Below, piece after piece: positions 36,301 to 43,643 of a DNA stretch of 64,000 bases. The translations under genes and the position numbers were made by a program. Position 1 is the first letter of the stretch. Each line of letters opens with the position of its first letter. The DNA comes from Anatilimnocola aggregata (GTDB taxonomy: Bacteria > Planctomycetota > Planctomycetia > Pirellulales > Pirellulaceae). The stretch lies in the NCBI RefSeq assembly GCF_007747655.1, contig NZ_CP036274.1:496001-560000 (forward strand), in the 5' to 3' direction. The notes under the pieces are model-generated. The model saw only the letters and a list, made by a program, of their open reading frames with translations, had not been told where the DNA came from and searched no databases.

Positions 36301-36665
36301 GAGTTGCTGCCGATGAACTTTTGGAGCGCCTGCTGACCTTCGTCGAGTTGCTTTTCTCGCAGTGCCGGGTCGCGCTGGGCCTTGGCCCCATCGACGAGGG
36401 TTACACCCCGTTCGTATTGCAGCGTCGTTTTGAATTCAGCCGGCACGGCGGGATTTTTGGCAGCAACATCGAGGTAGTCGATGGCCACATCGTAATAGCC
36501 GCGTTCGCGCAGGCCTTCGAGAAACGCACGCGCCGGTTCAATAGCCTGGGCCGATTCGGTGAACCCGGCAAGACCAACGAGCGCACCGGCAAAGAGCCAA
36601 GCCGCTAATTTTGCGCGTGAACCTAATCGAAGTGAACCGAACTCGAGCGAAGATCGCCTGGTCAT
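33333..36665 (-). CDS. large exported TPR-repeat protein, first gene of the ExbBD operon
   Basis: The protein has 1110 residues from the ATG at 36665 (MTRRSSLEFGS). The signal peptide ends GFTESAQA. Most of the chain is tetratricopeptide-like helical repeats, for example LARAFLEGLRERGYYDVAI-type units near the N-terminus and KFKEAMDLFDEILKAQNMLL near the C-terminus. Long charged helical linkers rich in Lys, Glu and Ala lie between repeat blocks (about 170-260). The end is a Thr/Ala/Pro-rich tail (TTPTKAGTTTAPTTTTKAAG). It is probably a periplasmic scaffold of the ExbBD system. Size and tail are typical of planctomycete members; function is unproven. Confidence 0.85.
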   Translation of the reverse strand: MTRRSSLEFGSLRLGSRAKLAAWLFAGALVGLAGFTESAQAIEPARAFLEGLRERGYYDVAIDYLDVAAKNPAVPAEFKTTLQYERGVTLVDGAKAQRDPALREKQLDEGQQALQKFIGSNSSHILVIAARSHLGNVVVERARARMKKSEKALPAQKSAFLTEARTFYTEALKVFEDLTTEIGEKLKAYPAALDEKKEAKKFEEREQFRKDYLQSQLLQAATREEMAETYEAGAKDRTTALETAAKEYGEIYSKYRTRLAGLYARMYQARCLQKLGKHKDALGYFNELLANPDNPEPFRVMRVKVTELAMASWIDQKLYLEIIDKNKEKRPVQLVDSARPAEDRSEEFMSIRVDIARAMKLYADELKAKDAKDPNARKLLVDGGKLVRYVMKFPGPFQERARNMIGDFGGDGGEVTDKPEPKNFADARKVGKESIDEMQAANTLVKSLPDRLKTLKDPAERTETQKQLEDATKQAAQATDDAVRYLKLAMGYVEPATPVEEVNLVRYLLCYLAYTKAEYLEAAVVGDFISRRYPDAQGARQCAKITMASYIKLYGEKDPQNPDEKKDFEAQQIVSICKYITQKWPDSTEAAEALNTLIPFMIKEKRLAEAQTYLDQIPADHASRGAAELKMGQALWAAYLEGSKQLRDWENGTEIKPEGVDLAAKKTELDSLKSKAKTTLIDGVARMQASGEVNPIVVTAVLSLAQIYVDTNEPAKAAALLEDPKVGTLVLVRKNDPTTQREGFPEETYKTALRSYISSLGTAGGNADETVTKAKGVMESLNQLVSADEKGQSKLIGIYVSLARDLQKQMELAEPASKVALGKGFEAFLGQMAKESKDLKVLNWVAETYRGMGESFGPASKGINPEAARYFAEANATYQRILDTGKKDPTYLQPAMATSLRLSVARTNRSMGKFKEAMDLFDEILKAQNMLLPVQIEAARTYQDWGALKGEKMEDNYQRAIFGARPMKDPKTKQDKNNVWGWAQVARIVASNAQYKDIFHEARFNLALCRYNYAMAQKTDVKKKEQLAYAKKDVAIMYGFYPDLGGDKWRAQYDSLLKNVQQALGERPLGLAALRQPEPPAANSTTPTKAGTTTAPTTTTKAAGSATSAK

Positions 36666-37066
36666 GACGTGAATCCTTAATCTGCCTGCTGAGTGCGTGT
36701 ACTGTTGAACGTTCGCGGGGCAACGAGTCATTTATTGCCGCCACAGCGAACGGTGAGCGAATCGTCGGGAAATAATAGTCGATAGCGAAAGTGGCTACTT
36801 GGGGAACGGATGCCGACAACGGAGCACGCCGAGAAGCGAGCCAATGTCAGACGAAAGAACAACGGGGGAACGAACTTCAGACAAGGGGAATGCGCAGAGT
36901 GCCAATTGGTAAATTATAGTCATCAGGACCTGACTTCAACCGTTTTAGTCTCAAACTGGCCCTCCAGGCGACATTTTCTCCATCCTTGACCGACTTGACG
37001 CCAAATCGTCATTCGACGGCGGCAATTTGCCTCGCTTGTTGCCAACGTTTGTTGCGGGGTTTGCCG
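36666..37066. other. intergenic region upstream of the TPR-ExbBD operon
   Basis: These 401 bases lie between the VWA gene stop and the TPR operon start, both on the minus strand. No gene could be supported. The operon promoter must lie in the part near 36700-36930, which is relatively AT-rich, but no clear -35/-10 pair was chosen. Confidence 0.4.
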
Positions 37067-39241
37067 TTAGCGGCCGCGAATCTTCTCCATTCGATCGAGC
37101 AAGGTGAGCAGGCGATTCAAATCGGGCTCTTGCCGCAGCGTCAGGCTCCACGGCCGTATGGTTGTACGGATCGTAGCGGCTGTATTGCGCTGCTGCGTCG
37201 GGAGCAGATTCTCTCTCCGCAAGGCTTCGCGCGAGCCGCGCAGTTGTTCCGCAATCTCGGCGGCCACGGCCGCCGTTTGCAGCGAAGCAGGTGTTTCGCC
37301 AAACGACGAAGCGATGTGATTGCGCGTGAGCGGCAACTTTTTCTGCTGACGCTGACTCGTTTGCGGGTCTTTCCAAGTGATGATGGCTTCGCCCAGATTG
37401 GTGCTGCTATGGCCGGTTAGCCAAAGTTCAAGCAAAGCTCCCGCAGCTTCTTCCGGCAGCAATTGAGCATCGACGGCAGCGGGAACAACCGCGGCGAGCA
37501 GGTTCGGCTCGTGACCGAGCAGACGATACGCGCCCACGGTTTGCGGATTGAAACGAATGCGAAGTTGCGCTTCGAGCGCGACCGCTGGACTATGCCCTGC
37601 CAGGCTTTCGACCAGCGAAGCATACAACTGCTGCCGCGAACTAATCGCCCGATAAGTCCCTGCCAGTTCTTGCGTCAATTGGCTCAAGAGTGGGTCGGGC
37701 TCGGAACGGCCGGAGACATCGAGCACATCAAAGCCAACCCCTTCCGCGCCGATGAGCGTCATCACTTCCGTGATCTTTTCGGCCGTATCGTCCGGCATCG
37801 CTGCCCGGCTGTCGGTAATCAAGACCAGCCGTTGACGATAAGAACCTACATTCATCAGCGGTGGTTCGGTCAAGGCAACCGAAGCTGCGGTTTGCAAACC
37901 GGCCGCCAGGTTGGTGCCGCCACGAGGATTCAATTCGAGGAGCTGCTGCCGCAACTCTTCCCCCTGGCTAGCGGTCAAATGCTCGGTGCGGCAGACGATG
38001 TCTTCTTCAAAGGCGACAATCGAGAGCGCGTCGCGCCCCGTCATCTGCCCCTGCATTTGATTGAGGGCGTGGCGCACCATTTCCAGCCGATTGCCTCGGG
38101 CCATGCTGGCCGAGATATCGATCGCCACTACCAGGTGCGTGGGCTGCTTCGATTGGCGTTTCAACTTGCCCGCCTGCACGCCAATGTGCAGCAACTTGGC
38201 ATCGGGCGGGCCGAAGGGGGACGGACTGCCGTTAATAACGAGGTCTAGCCTGCCGCGTGGAGCGGGTGGAAGTCGCGATTCGAGCGCGGCCACAAACTGT
38301 TCCACGCGAATTTCGTCGGCGTTGGGGAGTTTGCCGTTCGCGAGCGCTGCTTCGGCCAGTTCGACCGACGAATTTGCGGTGCTGAGTGGAATCTCCAGCT
38401 GTTGCAGTTTGGGATTGCGGCCGGGGCTAACGGGCGGAAAGATCCCTTCGCGCAGCAGAAAGCGACGATCGAATTCGCGAACCAGCGGCGGTTCGATGCC
38501 GGAACGGGCCGGCAGTTGCACGCGGATTAATTCGGGAAGTTCATCTTCGGAATACTGCGGCGCACCGAGCAGGCCGTACTTCATGAGCACAACATCGTCC
38601 CAGGGACGCATGCCGCTGCGCAGGAGCGACTGCAACTGACCCACCGGGCCGCTGCTGGTCAGGAACAGACTCGGATCGACTTCGCCCATCAGCGTGGTGT
38701 CGCTCTCGGCAGGTTCGACCGTCATCGCCATCGACGGTAGCGATTCCTGGTGTGGCAGCCAGGTAACCCCCTCGTCAGATTCGTCCGGGGCGGGAATCAG
38801 CGAGCCGTCCCAAGTACCCGGAGCCTGAGCGAGCACGACCCATTGCGGTTCGACAGCGGGTGGATAGATCGACGTCAGGTATGCGGCCCCGGAAGTGAAC
38901 AGCGTTGCCGAGACGGCCAAAAACAGCGCGGCGGCCACTGTCAAGCGAGCGGCCCAGCGCTGCACGTTGCGCCAGCGATCGGCCGGTGTTGGCAGTTGCA
39001 ATTGGCCGCGCAGCGTAAGGGGCGCGTCCACTTCCTGCAACTCTTCATCGAGCAGGTCGTCTTCGGGAATTGCATGCAGCCGCAGCGACAGTTCTTCGGG
39101 AACAGCCAACCCGCATACCAGTTGATCGAGTTCATCGTCCGTGGGAATCGCGATTTCCTTCAGCCGCGCAGCGAGTTCTTGCGGCACCGCGATATCGCGG
39201 AGCAAGTCGTCGAGGCGGGAATCGTCGGGAACGTGATCCAT
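37067..39241 (-). CDS. membrane VWA-domain protein with N-terminal repeats, sigma-linked
   Basis: This 724-residue protein has an N-terminal cytoplasmic region of three related acidic units (DDLLRDIAVPQELAARLKEI, LDQLVCGLAVPEELSLRLHA and a third ending LRGQLQL). One membrane helix follows at about 97-117 (AALFLAVSATLFTSGAAYL). A long extracytoplasmic part carries a von Willebrand A domain with the metal-site motif DISASMARG (near residue 374). It lies 56 bases after an ECF sigma gene on the same strand. The layout suggests a membrane regulator of that sigma factor, with the repeats as the binding part (inference). The VWA call is firm. Confidence 0.87.
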   Translation of the reverse strand: MDHVPDDSRLDDLLRDIAVPQELAARLKEIAIPTDDELDQLVCGLAVPEELSLRLHAIPEDDLLDEELQEVDAPLTLRGQLQLPTPADRWRNVQRWAARLTVAAALFLAVSATLFTSGAAYLTSIYPPAVEPQWVVLAQAPGTWDGSLIPAPDESDEGVTWLPHQESLPSMAMTVEPAESDTTLMGEVDPSLFLTSSGPVGQLQSLLRSGMRPWDDVVLMKYGLLGAPQYSEDELPELIRVQLPARSGIEPPLVREFDRRFLLREGIFPPVSPGRNPKLQQLEIPLSTANSSVELAEAALANGKLPNADEIRVEQFVAALESRLPPAPRGRLDLVINGSPSPFGPPDAKLLHIGVQAGKLKRQSKQPTHLVVAIDISASMARGNRLEMVRHALNQMQGQMTGRDALSIVAFEEDIVCRTEHLTASQGEELRQQLLELNPRGGTNLAAGLQTAASVALTEPPLMNVGSYRQRLVLITDSRAAMPDDTAEKITEVMTLIGAEGVGFDVLDVSGRSEPDPLLSQLTQELAGTYRAISSRQQLYASLVESLAGHSPAVALEAQLRIRFNPQTVGAYRLLGHEPNLLAAVVPAAVDAQLLPEEAAGALLELWLTGHSSTNLGEAIITWKDPQTSQRQQKKLPLTRNHIASSFGETPASLQTAAVAAEIAEQLRGSREALRRENLLPTQQRNTAATIRTTIRPWSLTLRQEPDLNRLLTLLDRMEKIRGR

Positions 39242-39297
39242 GGAACGAGAGCGCTAGTTACTTCAAGCTGTTCGATTGAGGCGGTGGGTGGGGTATG

Positions 39298-39795
39298 TCA
39301 TGTACGGGCTGCAATCAGCACTTCGCGTAATCGCCGGCGCGCCCGGCTGACCCGCGATAACACGGTGCCCAGCGGAACTTCCAGCAAATCGGCGACTTCC
39401 TGATGGGTTAACTCGCCCACGACGACCAGCAGTAATGTCTCGCGCAACTCGGTCGGAAGTTGCGACAGGGCGAACTGCATCTCGTCGGTGTAGTCACTAG
39501 CCAGCGGATCGATCGGCTGCACGCCAACATCCAAAGGTTGTTCGCCAGCCAAGGTGGGAGGGGGGGCCTTGCGCCGCCAACGATCCACAATTCGCCGGCG
39601 CAGGATTGACGCTAACCACGCGCGGTCCCCGATCCCTTCGCAGAAAGCCTCACGGCTTTTCCACGCTGAGCGGAAGGTCTCTTGAACCATATCCTCAGCT
39701 TCGTGCCGGTCCCCCATCATGCGATAGGCAATGCGGTACAAAGCAGACGTGTGTTCATCGACCAGCGCGTTGAACTGCGTCAACGACAACGCCAA
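39298..39795 (-). CDS. ECF RNA polymerase sigma factor
   Basis: The protein has about 165 residues if started at the TTG at 39795, which has GGAGA seven bases upstream; an in-frame TTG at 39840 would give 180 and lacks such a site. Region 2 is visible as LYRIAYRMMGDRHEAEDMVQ and ETFRSAWKSREAF. Region 4 is ALSQLPTELRETLLLVVVGE and VADLLEVPLGTVLSRVSRAR. A Pro-rich linker joins them. It is a classical RpoE-like ECF factor, paired with the VWA membrane protein downstream. Hairpins lie upstream at 39903-39956. Confidence 0.9.
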   Translation of the reverse strand: MALSLTQFNALVDEHTSALYRIAYRMMGDRHEAEDMVQETFRSAWKSREAFCEGIGDRAWLASILRRRIVDRWRRKAPPPTLAGEQPLDVGVQPIDPLASDYTDEMQFALSQLPTELRETLLLVVVGELTHQEVADLLEVPLGTVLSRVSRARRRLREVLIAART

Positions 39796-39902
39796 CGTCC
39801 GGTCTCCGTTGCGGAAAATCGCCGCTTCAATCAGCAGCAAGTTGTTTCGAGAGAGGAACTTGCGGCAATTTGCAGCAGCGAGACTAAGTTGACTCGCTAA
39901 TA

Positions 39903-39956
39903 GGGGTTCGCCCCGTCCCCTTAAGTTTATTCCCGCTAGCTATCGCGGGGATAGCT
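39903..39956. promoter_or_regulatory. paired inverted repeats upstream of the sigma/VWA operon
   Basis: A GGGG-TTCG-CCCC hairpin (39904-39914) and an inverted repeat AGCTATC-GCGGG-GATAGCT (39938-39956) lie about 110-160 bases upstream of the sigma start. Neither is followed by a T-run on the minus strand, so they read better as operator or leader structure than as a terminator. No experiment supports this. Confidence 0.35.
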
Positions 39957-40026
39957 TTCCGTTGCCAAAAAAATGCCGCGGGGAGTGGGCTTAGCAGGCA
40001 ATCTGTCTATACGAGCCAGCGGAGAA

Positions 40027-40821
40027 TTAAGTTTTCGTGACTGAAAGGAGTTGAGCGAGGGTGACAGCCAGGCCTTCCAGAGCGCTGCGGTCGGGGAGGG
40101 TGATCGTCAGCCGCTGCTTGCCGGCGGGATCTACTTCGACGCACTGTGAAAGTTCCGAGGTGATTTCGCTGACGAGTTGCGGCTGAGCAGGGGTCGCTGC
40201 TCCTTGCGAGGCGACCAGTTCGCCCAAAACCCAGTCCGGTGCCGCGCAAGGCAACGCGAAACGTCTTGCCGGTGAGCATGCTGGTGACGGTGTAATGGGT
40301 CCAGGGCTGCTCGGGCACAGCCGCGGCGATCTTCATTTTTTCGGTGCGGGCGCGTTCGGCCCGGTCACTGAGCGCCCGCAGGTACAATTCTTCTTCCGGC
40401 AAACTTTCGAGCGGCTTACCGGGCTCGGTTGGAGCAACCGCCAGGCCCAGAAGAGTCTTCTCCTCCAGCAGCAGAGAGAAGGCTGCTCCGAGATGCTCAC
40501 AGGGACCTTCGCAGCCAGTGCAGTTCCATAGTAATCGGCTGCGGGAATCGGCCCTTGGCGTGATGCTGGCGACAACAGGCAGCCCCTGCTTCGTCGTCTC
40601 AAAAAAGCGGACGCGGAATAGATCGTTCCCGAGATAGACCTGCTGTTCGGGATTGATTTCCCACTTGCCGCCCTGCTGAATCAGTTTTTTCCTGCGGGGC
40701 CGAGCAGTTTGCAGGCATCAAGAAAGTTGAGTTGCGACAGACGATCGCGAAAGGTGAGCTTGTTCGCAGGCTTTGATTCGACCACCGGAGCCTTGGTGTT
40801 TGCCGCATCCTTCGTCGTCAT
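40027..40821 (-). pseudogene. remnant of a SWIM/SNF2-family helicase gene, core deleted
   Basis: From the ATG at 40821 the frame reads MTTKDAANTKAPVVES... to a TGA at 40681-40683, caused by a lost A in the A6 run (plus-strand T-run 40685-40690). Restoring one A continues the protein: KLIQQGGKWEINPEQQVYLG, then a SWIM-like Cys/His cluster (CTGCEGPCEH), LSDRAERARTEKMKIAAAVP and HYTVTSMLTGKTFRVALRG near 40250. There the helicase N-terminal domain stops and another frame takes over (ELVASQGAATPAQPQ to LAQLLSVTKT, stop 40027), resembling the C-terminal tail of the same family. The ATPase core is absent. Family assignment is from recalled planctomycete SNF2-related proteins and needs a search. Confidence 0.72.
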
Positions 40822-40948
40822 GACGCACCCTTGAAGAAGAGTTGCCGCGATTAGTGCGGTGAACGAGTCATTCCTAAATCAGACCCCTGCAACAGGCACC
40901 GATCTTAATGAACCGCCCACCCCGATTGAATCACCCCGTGCGACCAAT

Positions 40949-41626
40949 TTACTTGAGCGCGTCGAGTGGATTTTGAAAGATCTCGGCGAGCTTTAGTTCG
41001 AAACCGGGCAGCAGGGAGGTCGAGACCATGGCTGTTCCTTGCCAGACCAGCGGGGACTGGGGGCTGGTGAACTGGTGCAACTCACGCGTCTTGGGATAGA
41101 CGTACCAAACTTCTTCACTCCCCGTAGAGAAATACTCCTTCAACTTCTCATCCATTTCCTTGCGGCTGTTCGAATCGCTAATGACTTCGACGGCTAGGGT
41201 GGGTGCGACAGGAATGAGATTTTCTTGAATTCCTGCAAAAAACTGCTGGGCGCGATCTGCTGCTAAGTACGCCGTATTCGGGCGGCGAATGAGTCCTGTG
41301 CGCAATCTGTATGCTGCACTGCCCCCCAGCACGATTCCACCTGAATGCAGACCTACATACGATGCAAGTGAACTACAAATCCGGCTGCCGATGAAGGAAT
41401 GGAATGTCCATGTCGCTTTGTCGATCAAAATTCCGTCGACTAGTTCGCACAAGCGGTCTTCGTGCTCGGCGAGATAAACCACGGCTTCTTCCGTGGCCTG
41501 ACCCGGAAGAGGCCTCATGGCGATACGTGCCACGGGAATCTCGCCAAAACGCTCAGCAAGTTGAACTAGCATGAACTGCGGCAAGTCCAAGTCAATTGGA
41601 CCATTCATTGGCGACCAAGTGCTCAT
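40949..41626 (-). CDS. Uma2 family (DUF820) putative PD-(D/E)XK endonuclease
   Basis: This 225-residue protein carries the Uma2/DUF820 restriction-endonuclease-like fold. Visible motifs are EDRLCELVDGILIDKATWTF, PNTAYLAADRAQQFFAG, TLAVEVISDSNSRKEMDEKL with the acidic core residue and downstream Glu/Lys, and EEVWYVYPKTRELHQF. The C-terminal LPGFELKLAEIF is typical. These genes are abundant as single copies in cyanobacteria and planctomycetes; their in vivo role is unclear. It is divergent from the phosphofructokinase gene. No partner methylase lies nearby, so it is not a standard restriction system. Confidence 0.88.
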   Translation of the reverse strand: MSTWSPMNGPIDLDLPQFMLVQLAERFGEIPVARIAMRPLPGQATEEAVVYLAEHEDRLCELVDGILIDKATWTFHSFIGSRICSSLASYVGLHSGGIVLGGSAAYRLRTGLIRRPNTAYLAADRAQQFFAGIQENLIPVAPTLAVEVISDSNSRKEMDEKLKEYFSTGSEEVWYVYPKTRELHQFTSPQSPLVWQGTAMVSTSLLPGFELKLAEIFQNPLDALK

Positions 41627-41845
41627 AAACGCCAGTTTAGGCAGACTGCTGACCCTTTACGAGTGTCTTCCCCTGGTTTGTGCTTCCGCTGCCTTTCCTT
41701 GCCAGCACCGGCAATTCAGCCACTTTCCGTCCCTTCGCGCCCCTCGGCTACCCGGCTAAAATCGCGGTTTCCCGTTTTACCCGGCTTTTGCCGGTTACAA
41801 ACCAGACGTAACTCTCCACGAGCACCGCTCAATCAGCACGAAATC

Positions 41846-43138
41846 ATGAGCAAGAAGAAAAACCTGGTCGTTGCCCAAAGCGGCGGCCCGAGTCCGGTGA
41901 TCAACAACACGCTGCGCGGCCTGATCGAAGCGGCTCGCAACTACGACAACATCGGCACCGTCTACGGCGCATTTCACGGCATCGAAGGGGTGCTGAAAGA
42001 AGAGTTGCTCGACCTCTCGGGGCAATGCCGCGACGAGATCTCGCTCCTTCGTTACACGCCGGCCGCCGGTTCGATTGGCACTTGCCGTTACAAGCTCAAG
42101 GCGAATCAAAACGAAGACTTCGATCGCGTGCTGGAGGTATTTAAGGCTCACGATGTCGGCTACTTCTGCTACATCGGTGGCAACGACTCGATGGACACCG
42201 CCAACAAAGTGGCTCAGCTTGCGCAGCAGCGAGGCTTGGACCTGATTGGCATCGGCGGGCCCAAGACAATCGACAACGACGTCGGCGATTCCGAATTCAA
42301 GCTCATCGACCATACACCTGGTTACGGCAGCACCGCCAAGTACTGGATGCACGCGGTTCAAAATGCCAACGAAGAAAACGAAGGCTCGTGCCCCGCAGAC
42401 CCTGTGCTGGTCATGCAAGCCATGGGTCGCAAGATCGGCTTCATTCCTGCCGCGGCTCGGCTGGCCGATCCGAATCGCGAGATGCCGTTGCAGATCTATC
42501 TGGCCGAAAGCCCTTGCTCGCTCGAGCAATTGGCTGATAACGTCAACGATCAACTGGTGAAAGACGGTCGCTGCATTGTCGTCATCAGCGAAGGCTTTAA
42601 CGTCGGCAGCTTGGGCGAGCGTAAAGACTCGTTCGGCCACACGCAGTTCAGCAGCAGCGAAACGACGGTGGCTCAGCTGGTCGTGAACTACCTCAACAAG
42701 ATCGGCTTGAAGGCCAAGGGAAGTGCTCGCGGCAATGTGCCCGGCACCGACCAGCGTCACTCGATGGCTTATGCCTCGACAGTCGATTTGGACGAAGCCT
42801 ATCGCGCCGGCGAGAACTGCGCCGTCATCGCCGCCAAGGGTGAGAGCGGCTACATGTCGACCATCCTGCGTAACCCAGGTGCCGTCTACAGTGTGACCTA
42901 CGACAAGGTTCCTTTGACCGAAGTCGCCAACAGCGAGCGGACCTTCCCCAAGAAGTGGATCACCGCTGCGGGCAACGACGTCACCGACGACTTCCTCAGG
43001 TACGCCAAGCCCCTCGTCGGCGAAGGGATGGTCAGCTTGCCTATCGTTGATGGTCGTCAACGGATGACGCGGCTTAAGAAGACGTTCGCCGCGCAAAAGT
43101 TGCCGAAGTATGTGCCGCAAGCGGATCGGGCAAAGTAG
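41846..43138 (+). CDS. pfp: pyrophosphate-dependent 6-phosphofructokinase
   Basis: The protein has 430 residues from the ATG at 41846 (MSKKKNLVVAQSGGPSPVIN). It converts fructose 6-phosphate and PPi to fructose 1,6-bisphosphate, reversibly. The phosphofructokinase fold shows GGNDSMDTANKVAQ and GGPKTIDNDVGDSE. Asp in GGNDS and Lys in PKTIDND are the residues that mark PPi-dependent enzymes where ATP enzymes have Gly. HTPGYGSTAKY and QAMGRKIGFIPAAARLA are further family motifs. It starts a plus-strand sugar-phosphate cluster with the HAD hydrolase and 6-phosphogluconate dehydrogenase. Confidence 0.93.
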   Translation: MSKKKNLVVAQSGGPSPVINNTLRGLIEAARNYDNIGTVYGAFHGIEGVLKEELLDLSGQCRDEISLLRYTPAAGSIGTCRYKLKANQNEDFDRVLEVFKAHDVGYFCYIGGNDSMDTANKVAQLAQQRGLDLIGIGGPKTIDNDVGDSEFKLIDHTPGYGSTAKYWMHAVQNANEENEGSCPADPVLVMQAMGRKIGFIPAAARLADPNREMPLQIYLAESPCSLEQLADNVNDQLVKDGRCIVVISEGFNVGSLGERKDSFGHTQFSSSETTVAQLVVNYLNKIGLKAKGSARGNVPGTDQRHSMAYASTVDLDEAYRAGENCAVIAAKGESGYMSTILRNPGAVYSVTYDKVPLTEVANSERTFPKKWITAAGNDVTDDFLRYAKPLVGEGMVSLPIVDGRQRMTRLKKTFAAQKLPKYVPQADRAK

Positions 43139-43145
43139 TAGGGAG

Positions 43146-43619
43146 GAAGCGAGGAAGGGATAAAGGGTTGAAGAGAGGGAAAGCCAAGGCGGGAGGTTGT
43201 GATGAGGAATTATCGCGACCTCTAGGTTTGGCAAGCTGCCTTGCGACTCGCAGTTGATATTTGTCGTGCCCTGGAATCGTTTCCTAAGCACGAGCAGTAC
43301 GGCATTTGCAGTCAGATTCGCAGGAGTGCAGTTTCTATTCCCTCAAATATTGCCGAAGGACATCAACGCGACTCCACCAAGGAGTTCCTTCAATTCCTTT
43401 CCATTGCCCGCGGTTCATTGGCTGAAGTTGAAACACAAATCATCATTTCTCAAGAACTCGGATATTTCAAGAAAGAGTATGCAGAAGCATTCCTAGCACG
43501 AACTAGCGAGTTGCTTCGCATGCTCCAAGGACTTCAAGCGGCCCTGCGAAGGCGATTGGCCAAGTAAATTCCTGCTGCTCTATCTCTTCATCGCTTCGTC
43601 CCTTTCCCCCTTCAACCCT
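43146..43619 (+). mobile_element. IVS-like four-helix-bundle cassette 1 with complementary arms
   Basis: A four-helix-bundle gene is enclosed by a purine-rich left arm and a pyrimidine-rich right arm that are complementary in blocks. GAAGCGAGGAAGGGATA (43146-43162) pairs with 43581-43597 at 15 of 17 positions. AGGGTTGAAG followed by AGAGGGAAAG (43164-43183) pairs with 43600-43619 with a two-base bulge. The two blocks are in swapped order, so only one can pair at a time. The layout resembles 23S rRNA intervening sequences, here placed between two metabolic genes. Mobility is inferred. Confidence 0.5.
43202..43567 (+). pseudogene. four-helix-bundle (23S IVS-type) protein with in-frame amber codon
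   Basis: From the ATG at 43202 the frame reads MRNYRDL, then TAG at 43223-43225, then VWQAALRLAVDICRALE and on to a stop at 43567. Intact relatives read RDL-x-VWQ, so the TAG replaces one sense codon. The rest matches the S23/four-helix-bundle family (PF05635): QIRRSAVSIPSNIAEGHQRD and EFLQFLSIARGSLAEVETQI. A shorter product from the TTG at 43241 (108 residues) would lack part of helix 1. The intact paralogue lies 1.35 kb downstream. Function of the family is unknown; these proteins occur in intervening sequences and as free genes. Confidence 0.85.
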
Positions 43620-43643
43620 AACCTCTAACCAACAGCCTCACCC

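Noticed and set aside
40599..40808. Short minus-strand frame inside the SNF2-type remnant
   Set aside because: It is in a different frame from the conserved sequence and does not continue any motif.
40949..41626. Uma2 gene considered as part of a restriction or defence system
   Set aside because: There is no methylase, helicase or other defence partner next to it. The nearby SNF2-type sequence is a decayed remnant on the same strand, with no sign of a joint system.
41795..43291. Long minus-strand open frame (498 codons) opposite the phosphofructokinase gene
   Set aside because: It is antisense to a clear enzyme and its product has no domain character. Long antisense frames are expected in GC-rich genes.
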